Below are positions 58,901 to 64,000 of a stretch of 64,000 nt of DNA, in pieces (positions within the stretch are counted from its first letter, which is position 1; each line of letters begins with the position of its first letter). The stretch lies in the NCBI GenBank assembly GCA_959347315.1, contig OY365817.1, positions 3,650,056-3,714,055 on the forward strand. Direction: 5' to 3'. Under the pieces are notes generated by a model. The model was not told where the DNA came from. It was given only the letters and a program-made list of their open reading frames with translations, and ran no database searches. Position numbers and translations under genes: made by a program. The DNA is from Bimastos eiseni. Its lineage: Eukaryota; Annelida; Clitellata; Crassiclitellata; Lumbricidae.

Positions 58901-61900
58901 TAAATTGATATAGAAAAAAATGCGCTTGTTTAGATTGGATATCATAGTTGCTTGCACTGAATATTGCAAATATTAGATAAACGATTTCTTCATACTTACT
59001 CACAATGAAGGATGCTATTATTCCCACAATTCCTGTAATAATGATTCCAAATAATAAGAACCACAGATAGGACATGGCGTAGAAATTCTCCAGACCTTGC
59101 AGTTTATTCCTCTAAAGGGAAATAACAAAACGGAGCATTTTATAGGTAAATGTGATGCGATGTAATAAAAATGCAATGCAAAATAATGTGAAGTGTTTGT
59201 CTCCACTACATAAATAATGGAATAATAAATATTCTAACTGGCAGTCTCTCATATTCGTTCACTGTTCTCAATCCTACATACTTCTGCGGGGCCATACGCA
59301 CTGGCAGCGCTTCTGGACTATAATACTTCCAGCTTATGACAGAAATTTTGTTGCGATGCAATGAGATGTGATACAAGATACTATAAAATACAGCTTAAGT
59401 CTGTATATTCTTAGATATAGCTTCTTACCACTTGGATTCCAGATCCTAGTAGGACCTCAGTTGTTTCATTCCAGTTGTCTCTCGCGTCAATTCCATCAAA
59501 GATCACGAAAGACTTGTAGTTAGTGTAGTTAGGTGTGGAGGGAATGAGAGTGAAGTTACTATTTCTAAGAGAACATAGCTCCACGGACACAGGTGGCAGA
59601 GGCGAGTGTACATTGCGCATCGTCAGAGACCCGATGTTCAACCAGAGAGTAACCAATATACCCACTATGCCACCCAGCATTGCTCCCTTTAAACAAAAAA
59701 TGTCATCCGTTTCATCATTTGCAACAAGCGAATGCAGTTATTAGCTGAGCCCAATCATTGTAGTCGATATTATGATCACAATAATTGGGTAATTAATTAT
59801 AATATCAGTGATAGTCAGAATTCAGTTCAACGTCACAGTCCATTGTGTTCATTTACAATCACCATTTAGTACCATTGTCATAACGTACAAGACTTGAAAC
59901 AATGGTCGCTGGTATTTAACAATTGGAGAAACGCTGTCGAAATGTGACAGTTTGTGAAGGCAATTCACTGAAGAAAAACCCAAATCAGGCGCAATTCGGT
60001 TTTAAAGTGTAAAAAATTAAATTTCAAATATACGTAATTATACTACTTTACTTTTTAAAATATTGCAAACCCCTTTTCCTAAAAACCTCAGGTAATTAAG
60101 TTCGTCAAATTCTACAGAGAACAGCTAAGGGTTTTCAGAAACAAAAGCATTTGTCGTCCACTGAATAAGGTGATATATTGTAATGTCGTCATCATAACAA
60201 TCAAAAGATGAGGAGGAATCCATTAACCTTCCAGTTGGCGTGTTTGGAGACTCCTCCAAGGAAAAAAAGAGCAATCAGTGGCCCAGCGACCGAACTCATG
60301 AGAGCTAAGACAACCTATAAAAACCACCAAACAGCAATAATATTATCACAGCATGTAACATTAATATTATACTACTACCACTATTGCAACTTTCAATCAT
60401 AATAATAAAGAGAATAGTATTAATAATAATATTAAAATGGATAATCATTAGTAAGAGCAATAGTAGAAATAGTTGTCATTGCGATAGTGGTAGTAATTTT
60501 TTCATTTTCTGCTGACTTGTTGATATCCTTAAACAACCACCACAAAATAATAAAAATACCAATTTGTACTATCAACTAATAAATATTCAGTATGTTCTGA
60601 TAAATGAATCAACTTGTTCATCCAATAGAAGACATATTATTCTAACGGGTCTTTGGAGCATTCTGACGACACACTTACCTGTATAATGGGACCGTTAACA
60701 GCAGTCGCAAGAAAAGCCACTGCGATAGATAAGGCTCCAAACAAAACAACTGGAACACAAAGAGACATTAAAATAATTAATCCATTTGAAATTATGATTC
60801 ATACCATCCAGCAGCAGTAAAGTAAAAATGTAATTACGAAAGCAATATGACTTTAATATAAATGAAGGAGCATCGTAAATCGTGATGGCAATCGTAAATT
60901 ATAATTTTTTATGGTGATACTTCGAAGGAAGATACAGGAAACAAGCAAGGGCCTATTCACAAGCGCTGCGTAATTTCAGAGGCGTTGCCCAGAGGTGTGA
61001 AGGGAGAGAGAAGACCAAAGAGAATTTTAGAACAAATGGAACCTCTATTTTCAGTAAAAAACCTTTTCGGAGGTATGCATAGGATGCAGATGGTAGTGAA
61101 TAGATAGTGGCTTTGGTGGCCGCAAAATTGAGTACCTGCGGAATGTAGGAGGAGAACCCTCCCAGAACGACGTACAGCGTGGGATATGGACCAGTTGTGG
61201 GGTCATGGCGAGTTGTGACTGAGTATGGCAGTTAGGTAGGCCTACTAAATATTTTTAAAAAACGAACCCACCATAGAAGTGAGACTATTGCTGGAAGTAT
61301 TTTAAATATACTTGATCAATAACCAGAGTATAGAAAGAATGAGACGGCTACCCAGGAGTCTGTTGAATAGAGCTTTTGTTGTCTCAGGCAGATGGTCCAG
61401 TTTCAATTTGAGTATGTCTTCCCAACAATTGGCGGCTGCACCACTGAGCAACGAAGACACGGAACTACACGATGCAAACACACAAAATGAGACATTTTCT
61501 AGAGAGCAAGGCTAGGTAATCGTAATCGTCGCATCCGTTAGTAAAGCATTGCCCAAAAGCTAAACGCAGGGCACCAGCTTCTTCACGAGCACTGTTGACA
61601 CTATTTTCAAGACAAATAAAGAGGTGGAAGGGAAACGCGAGTGAAGTACGCGAAACCAAAACGAACTGAAAGATGAAATAAGCCGAGATATAGTTGAATA
61701 GGTTGTACTGTGAGAGGCGTTTTATAAATCCGTAAATAGAATAGAAATAGAATAGAATAGAATTATTATGTCAATGCACATTTAGATACGGTTTAAAGTG
61801 ATAAAGGATTAAATGAATACCAAAACATGTCATTTCCATACGTGTCTCTATTACCGCTGTTTATGCAGCAAATGTTCTGTTACTCAAGAAATAATTTGAA

Positions 61901-63955
61901 AGGATTGGTAGCAATTTATAGTATTCAAAGCTATATCTTGTATGGTTCGATGTAGGGTTGCCTTCCTTATTTATTTAGGCCTAGGGCTGTCACTGCCAAA
62001 GTTTGGGCGTATTTTTTATTTTGAAATACTAATGCTGCAGTCCTTAAATATGACGGTTTTCGTTGCGCGTTGATTTCCTTTCCTGTCAACAGTGCTCGTT
62101 AAGAATTATTTCATTTCTTTCTCATTAAACCAACAGCGAGATATTTGGGTTATCAATACAATCAGAAAGAACTCATGTTTTTTTACTCAGTCATGGTGAC
62201 AACTCTTCAGTACTACCTTGCTCCATTCACAAAAAATGAGGCAATAATTAACTTATGTAGACCATTATTACCTTAATGATCCACCATAAAGTGCGGAGAG
62301 AAAAAGTCCCGAAAATCCAGGCGAATCAGCGAAAATTGTTACAACGAAATAGGGAAGCAACTGTATAAATAAATAACACACTATGGTCAATTTTAAAGCA
62401 AGCGGAATGCTATTCAGTGCAATTGAACAAAACAAAGATAATAGGCCTAATCATTCAGTTTGGTGATATATTTCAAAGTTCAATTTAATATGTTACATTA
62501 TATGCCAGATGTAATAGAGAAATAAGAAGAAGAATAGCAGTGGGTAAAGAAGCATTTTCAAAGAGGAAAGAACTATTGAGAGGGAAAATAAACAAAGAAC
62601 TTATGAAAATACTTTAAAAAATACACTGGTATGGAGTGTAATATTGTACGGCTCAGAGACATGGACAATCAGGAAGGAAGATATAAAAAGATTCGAAGCC
62701 TTATAGATGTGAATATGGAGGGGAATGGACACAATCAATTGGACAGAGCATGCAACAAGCGAAAAGGTACTGGGAATAATAGGAGAAGAAAGAACCCTAC
62801 TATGCACGATAAGACAAAGACAACGGAGATGGATAGGGCATGTGCTAAGAGGGAACTCAATAATGAAAAGATCATAGAAGGGAAGATGGAAGGAAGACGC
62901 GGAAGAGGAAGACCAAGACGAATGATACTGGACTGGATGATGCCAGATGGCTACTAAAGAGGAGGCGTAGACGAGAGAGGAATAGCAACATCGAACATTT
63001 GAACCTGCTTGAAAAGCAGAGAACAACAAGAAGAAGTTTCAAAGTTCAATTTGCTATATTAAACTTAATTTTATTACACATGCATTAAGTACCATGGTAG
63101 TGTCTGACAATGATGTGATTAAATGACTTACTCTCGACGCCCTGTCTGGCGATCGAGATTAAACTCTTCACAAGACCATTGACTAACCTGGTTAGGATTC
63201 GCGATGTCTTTGTTGACCAAAGGATCACATTTGATGGTCGAGAAGTATGCGAAGACGATCATTCCAATGATGCCAGCCAAAATGTTCGTTAGCATCAAAG
63301 CAGGAATGTTTATCAGAACCGTCCTATAAGACAACTTCAGTTTCGTAAAGCAAGAACCGTTCTGTAATGAAATTGGCAACGAAAACGTTCGAATTCACGA
63401 GCGCATGTACATTTAGATGCGTACCTGTATATTGTATACGAATATTTATTATTAATAGTTTCGAAGGGCGCACTATATTTATTGCTCCTATGCAGAATTT
63501 TGACAGGTTATATATAATTATATGAACGTGCACATAGTTAATGAAGCACCGTGCTCTGAAAATAATGATTGTATATAGGCATAAATCGAGTATTATTCGG
63601 GTCCAACAAAATCTGTAGCTAATAATTATGCTGCGGTCTGTAATAAATTAATGATAGTTAAGTTCGTTATTAATCATAATATGCTTTACTACCAAACGAT
63701 TGATCTGTCGATGAATCCATGGATGCATATCCGCGTGACTTCATGCACAGATACATTCACGTGCATAATATTATACATGTATCAATAAAAAAAGATGCCC
63801 CAATTGTGACTTACGCCCTTGCCTTGGACTGTTTATCAACGGCCGAGAATCTCTGAACGGATGCCTGCGAAAATCCGTAAAGCTGAATCCAAGTGAATGC
63901 CATTCCAAAGACGATACTCCAGACAGTGTTGCGCTCTCGCGGGTCAAAACTCACA
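46903..63955 (-). CDS. SLC5-family sodium/solute symporter, gene C (exons 7-15; 5' end off window)
   Basis: Third tandem paralog. Visible exons: 63955-63815, 63323-63188, 62360-62272, 61464-61352, 60749-60679, 60314-60228, 59686-59429, 59111-59000, 47042-46903. Sizes and phases match gene B, except that exon 13 is one codon shorter and exon 15 two codons longer. No stop was seen. Protein motifs are the same as in B, for example SLLSGAAANCWEDILK in exon 10 and EAKVDERFLMRFH in the tail exon. Exons 1-6 must lie beyond the right edge. Intron 14 contains Polinton element 2; intron 8 contains a 5'-truncated LINE with target-site duplications. B and C resemble each other more than either resembles A (for example exon 13 length and loop), suggesting the B/C split is the younger duplication. 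Confidence 0.88.
47270..47456. repeat. Polinton element 2, left TIR (truncated by deletion)
   Basis: 187 bp matching the reverse complement of 58629-58822. The inner part of the repeat, still present on the right side, is absent here. The sequence changes at about 47457 to a short filler (CTCTGGT) and then the PolB palm region, marking the internal deletion. Confidence 0.9.
47470..48783 (+). pseudogene. POLB: C-terminal palm/thumb fragment of Polinton PolB, element 2
   Basis: An uninterrupted 437-residue frame, opening at the deletion junction. Motif A LDANNLYG is at Asp45, NNSVFGKT near residue 180 and motif C DTDS near residue 281. The exonuclease domain and N terminus are gone, so it is not a functional polymerase. 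The last ~25 codons are shifted relative to element 1 by a small indel near 48720. The frame's openness after loss of the N terminus suggests the deletion is fairly recent or the fragment has simply escaped stops. Confidence 0.88.
48790..49215 (+). pseudogene. PRO: Adenain-like protease, element 2 (start codon lost, premature stop)
   Basis: Homolog of the element 1 protease. The position of its ATG reads AAG (48790), and a TAA at 49189-49191 ends it eight codons before the ancestral stop at 49213. Catalytic motifs are kept: GTHW, LDNYG, RIQP and YCGHLC. Active-site conservation alongside start loss points to recent inactivation. Confidence 0.88.
49234..50151 (+). CDS. Fiber-like virion protein with possible discoidin-like domain, element 2
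   Basis: 305 residues, the same length as the element 1 homolog. The N-terminal ~37 residues are nearly identical; later parts differ more, especially surface-type loops between ~150 and 230 (for example AGRSENEEITSWIIQ against AGQEPSDRITVWVVR). It ends at a TGA at the same place as element 1, and similarity (CPTAVRIWKIGLRGR) continues in frame after the stop, then in another frame to about 50470. Receptor-binding is inferred from the fiber-like N terminus and discoidin-like body. Confidence 0.6.
   Translation: MHVDKFGRTDTGSTQRIVSGGVTLSQASNTFLKRDGTKSMEGDLVMSGNSIKGLSTDIHPPVLADQAASFGQVEALVNQAITNNSASDYLSVFVTAVPTMTSDTTIINGLTYEASASSFRSVLGHEFSPWRAFQNASHYPDMWVSETTANVWIHRKYPIPLSMSGFYIIAGRSENEEITSWIIQASNDGIVFTGILTSLTGDTLHFMFLMDLTFPLSSNYAYWRFHNISAGPGAEKASVCMLQWKPTLADLTRGRKCYVGYAPRLTSDTSNYGFKANASASSPHNKACHAFKDEGEWVSEGGLGQ
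50467..50769 (-). CDS. Small conserved unknown Polinton protein, element 2
   Basis: 100 residues, intact, homolog of 22015-22305. It starts METRIF-like with IDFKTLEEDVV; conserved blocks are KQYLYGT, GYFYLITVEAP, TEYYMSVFE and GDNEVVDL. It has four more residues than element 1, in the central loop. No family was recognised; conservation of frame in both fossils suggests a real gene. Confidence 0.6.
   Translation of the reverse strand: MGTRIFIDFKTLEEDVVYTVKTKQYLYGTVGYFYLITVEAPNETEYYMSVFEGSWDIPIHDKLETDKTFPFTKTRIETGPGYSTSYIVVFGDNEVVDLVV
50798..51126 (-). pseudogene. SAP-like / NUMOD1-like DNA-binding protein, element 2 (frameshifted)
   Basis: It starts at an ATG at 51126 preceded by TATAAAA. 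The first ~39 residues (MKLPQLISLLKENGKMPSYM, then NKPEMLRFLVEKV) look like a SAP/HeH-type two-helix DNA-binding unit. A one-base shift near 51012 then leads to the NUMOD1-like part (IRVEILDTDTNET, PSLYKAS), which degrades at its end. DNA binding is inferred; no nuclease domain is visible. Confidence 0.45.
51152..52431 (-). pseudogene. MCP: Polinton major capsid protein, element 2, frameshifted
   Basis: About 425 codons from the ATG at 52431 (MHSDILRFTENTIIDEA) to the TAA at 51152. Open blocks: 52388-52032 (NPAESYLLFEGRLTKADGAF-like, QSTTMLGLLKYPNDF), 51866-51549 and 51765-51313 (PEKPRYVIVGF, DIKNMYVMMNQERYPAV, SRAYRDAATFSEKFYGMDQL). The last motif set is characteristic of Polinton double-jelly-roll capsids. 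At least three frameshifts or stops. It lacks the 291-bp insertion seen in element 1, so it gives the uninterrupted layout. Confidence 0.87.
52458..52931 (-). CDS. pX/pVI-like small virion protein, element 2 (intact)
   Basis: 157 residues. Basic N terminus (ITKRRFTKGYVVRGSG), then a hydrophobic/amphipathic region (IFDPISGFFKRIL), an Ala-rich helix (SSNAARQVATTALSAGKDAA) and two near-repeats (LKGLIYPNGNTTLS and LKGLISPHGNTNIN). It ends in a Gly/Asn-rich tail. Composition and position next to the major capsid suggest a core or cement protein such as pX or pVI of adenovirus-like viruses; I cannot decide which. One base separates it from the DUF8207-like gene. Confidence 0.6.
   Translation of the reverse strand: MIVITKRRFTKGYVVRGSGIFDPISGFFKRILSSNAARQVATTALSAGKDAATEIGKQAIGVGKTVAVNAGKRLVDKAAAKMFSAPPQSAVLSQQSKDALKGLIYPNGNTTLSRSSEEALKGLISPHGNTNINNLLSGNGGAVSIRDLVCGSGMKLA
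52933..53833 (-). pseudogene. Conserved Polinton protein, DUF8207-like, element 2 (frameshifted)
   Basis: Begins MSFLKIKDPTKRDFIVENFL at 53833. The open 5' part runs to about 53330 and the open 3' part is 53322-52933, with a small indel between. The N-terminal coiled-coil-like region is followed by FPQYPSIEVFEDDP, FGICSKNGRLHIG, the Lys/Ser-rich PKNPNKPKSSRGAKY block and a Leu-rich C terminus. The architecture matches an uncharacterised family common in invertebrate Polintons. Role unknown. Confidence 0.62.
53905..54436 (-). pseudogene. Membrane-associated Polinton protein, element 2 (frameshifted)
   Basis: Homolog of 25705-26217. It starts at 54436 (MELNNADIYRLQKISEIQQE). The hydrophobic Gly/Ala segment (GVTFLSTVVAAPAATIVI) is followed by a frameshift near 54205, and the helical tail (YSVILSEFEKFNQMKEKV) continues in another frame to 53905. 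Confidence 0.6.
54502..54894 (-). CDS. dUTPase-like fold protein, element 2
   Basis: About 130 residues from MSRPIHKMGWTKP (54894), preceded by ATATAAA. Its C-terminal two thirds follow the strand pattern of trimeric dUTPases: VVFPLGLGVRMTRGSCKVSL (compare the PTGI and IPxG strands), EAGCRLLSDTVT, EEILLDLRNF (the RGEI..LFN strand) and TVTINEGDSLC (the xKGDRIAQ strand). The canonical catalytic residues, such as the Tyr of the GVID..YRG motif and the Ser/Gly-rich motif, are not evident. It may therefore be an inactive dUTPase-like jelly roll reused for structure or regulation. The same frame is open upstream into the Gly-rich protein, so a fusion product is possible. Fold assignment is by eye. 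Confidence 0.45.
   Translation of the reverse strand: MSRPIHKMGWTKPEIEKSTRTQPRSVTWKACEGMWDVKYRPQRQMDGLRWEFFAQSTITIHSHETVVFPLGLGVRMTRGSCKVSLHPEFIEAGCRLLSDTVTGVTEEILLDLRNFRDLGTVTINEGDSLC
54895..55514 (-). pseudogene. Glycine-rich virion-type protein (pVI-like), element 2 (frameshifted)
   Basis: Starts at 55514. Frameshifts occur near the first 20 codons and again near 55230-55290; the remainder is open. Features as in element 1: GVSIGLKHNDLNGNH, TQRQVNKL, hydrophobic GKFLLSSVLPSLATGALTGI, then GLYLKPWQGAGLNG repeats. It sits directly before the dUTPase-like gene, with no stop codon between. Confidence 0.55.
55537..56322 (-). CDS. mCP: Penton (minor capsid, single jelly roll), element 2, intact
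   Basis: 261 residues from MESLLQNIADYTERI (56322), chosen because element 1 and the ATG context agree there although the frame is open 16 codons further upstream. Motifs: SSFYILLGDKSSRIRTRF, NLETYFSFPNID, GCYEITDINEYVQRI, RVTSDSIGASYN and LRGEELSIRF. It matches Polinton minor capsid proteins forming pentameric vertices. It lies 22 bp from the ATPase stop. Confidence 0.88.
   Translation of the reverse strand: MESLLQNIADYTERIASYTEPKSSFYILLGDKSSRIRTRFNPLIQFDNDKKYEMALVNLETYFSFPNIDETINNFSYPPNGGGMLVTITIPKGCYEITDINEYVQRIKKENKHYDMVNEEYNIKIEANSNTLKTVVHLADNYMVDFWALDSIGKTLGFDTRRYSAGYQESENIVDITSVSNLRVTSDSIGASYNNGTIDNIIYSFFPNVRYKIIETPMNFIYLPITLSTISIMETSLTDQNGQLINLRGEELSIRFHIREA
56345..57118 (-). pseudogene. 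ATP: FtsK/HerA-type genome packaging ATPase, element 2
   Basis: Begins MEVKDLSWNDLL at 57118. Walker A VGKSGCGKTT and Walker B LMIFEDLQ are in one frame, interrupted by a single TGA at 56941-56939 where element 1 has GGA. The open C-terminal part is 56836-56345 (YYIRGRHSNVDCFYLAQNF, QPHGSVVIDQTSN). This is the motor that packages genomes into Polinton virions. One substitution inactivates it, otherwise it is well kept. Confidence 0.9.
57119..57148. promoter_or_regulatory. Divergent promoter between ATPase and PLA2 genes, element 2
   Basis: A 30-bp AT-rich spacer conserved with 28911-28941. TTTAAAATGG on the minus strand overlaps the ATPase start, and GTATTTAAAAAGG precedes the PLA2 ATG on plus. 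Confidence 0.5.
57149..57660 (+). pseudogene. Zinc-ribbon plus phospholipase A2-like protein, element 2, broken
   Basis: Starts MYCVKC at 57149, then frameshifts within 10 codons. The open middle part 57225-57476 (CDICGKT, HLPGYSFTGPDIRLDLRLN) ends before the catalytic His-Asp region, which is disrupted by an indel near 57465. The C-terminal part matching element 1 (NVADR..., SLGLG) follows in another frame. Confidence 0.7.
57684..58451 (+). CDS. INT: Retroviral-type integrase, element 2 (chromodomain cut off)
   Basis: About 255 residues. The frame is open from 57642 but has no ATG until residue 15 of the listed span (RKRKMYV), so the true start is uncertain; readings LHKPVVRRF precede it. 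The catalytic set is present: AADLVDM, VWVDKGKEF and VVERWNRT, with a 28-residue Asp-Glu spacing. A TAA at 58449-58451 ends it before the chromodomain, whose codons (LVKW.GYPESFNSW) survive out of frame up to ~58561. The core looks intact. Confidence 0.9.
   Translation: MHKPVVRRFRKRKMYVGGIDEIWAADLVDMQSFAKDNDAVKYLLTVIDVFSKHGWIVPLNDKSGKSTASGFVKIFESGRRPGKVWVDKGKEFYNKNVKTFVELYSTENDEKSSVVERWNRTMREEMFKYFTANSIRRYIDVLDEMVSNYNETRHSSIKMTPSIASLKMNKKVDWMNLNGDKISEPVIPRFLIGDKVRITKKKNIFEEGYTLRWTEEMLTFAQVQYTDPPTYKITDYNGEEIQGSFYEQELQKTTQ
58629..58822. repeat. Polinton element 2, right terminal inverted repeat
   Basis: 194 bp inverted relative to 47270-47456, ending TTTCCTACTACT. The original repeat extended further inward (towards ~58560), but its partner was deleted on the left side. 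Confidence 0.9.
62487..63036 (+). mobile_element. 5'-truncated LINE with 16-bp target-site duplication, intron 8 of gene C
   Basis: TTTCAAAGTTCAATTT occurs exactly at 62471-62486 and 63037-63052. Between them, plus frames encode an RT C terminus (AVGKEAFSKRKELLRGKIN, YGSETWTIRKEDI, RRGRGRPRRMILDWM) with a few shifts, ending in an AACAACAAGAAGAAG tail. This is a textbook truncated target-primed insertion. Confidence 0.85.
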
Positions 63956-64000
63956 CTGCACAAAATGACATCGAAACAATGATTCCCGTTTAAGGAAATG

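Noticed and set aside
1..64000. tRNA, rRNA, CRISPR arrays or bacterial operons
   Set aside because: No cloverleaf, rRNA core or regularly spaced repeat was seen; intron-split genes show a eukaryotic genome.

Overview
This is a eukaryotic, animal-type window. It holds three tandem, same-orientation (minus strand) copies of a multi-exon SLC5-family sodium/solute symporter gene, called A, B and C here from left to right. AT-rich introns, truncated LINE retrotransposons, microsatellites and a strong excess of the palindrome TAGGCCTA fit a marine invertebrate. An echinoderm or related deuterostome is my guess; the sequence does not prove it.

Layout: gene A runs from exon 1 at 8684 to exon 13 at 468, with the rest off the left edge. 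Gene B is complete, with 15 exons from 41527 to 14677 that join in phase into about 608 codons. Gene C enters from the right edge at exon 7 (63955) and ends at 46903. The exon 1 starts of A and B lie about 32.8 kb apart, and the stop codons of B and C about 32.2 kb apart. The sequence just downstream of B and C is also homologous, so the whole gene region was duplicated.

The last intron (intron 14) of gene B and of gene C each carries a large Polinton/Maverick element, a virus-like DNA transposon. Element 1 (16050-30693, 14.6 kb) has ~330-bp terminal inverted repeats (TIRs). Its order is PolB, adenain-like protease and a fiber-like protein on +; then a minus-strand block of a small unknown protein, a SAP/NUMOD-like protein, major capsid protein, a pX/pVI-like protein, a DUF8207-like protein, a membrane protein, a dUTPase-like protein, a glycine-rich virion-type protein, penton and packaging ATPase; then a Zn-ribbon/phospholipase A2 protein and the integrase on +. 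Element 2 (47270-58822, 11.6 kb) has the same order but lost ~2.7 kb, including most of PolB. Both are decayed by stops and frameshifts, although several ORFs remain open.

Main observations: (i) the two Polintons entered the same intron of paralogous genes about 30 bp apart, and the flanks show these were separate events; (ii) nearly all element genes begin at a shared TTTAAAATG/TATAAAATG motif, resembling the late promoters of large DNA viruses; (iii) perfectly identical islands of 97 and 77 bp sit within otherwise clearly diverged elements; (iv) the accessory genes include a fiber-like protein with a possible discoidin-like domain, a dUTPase-like fold and a PLA2-like protein. Gene models come from reading splice sites and phases by eye. 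No database search was possible.
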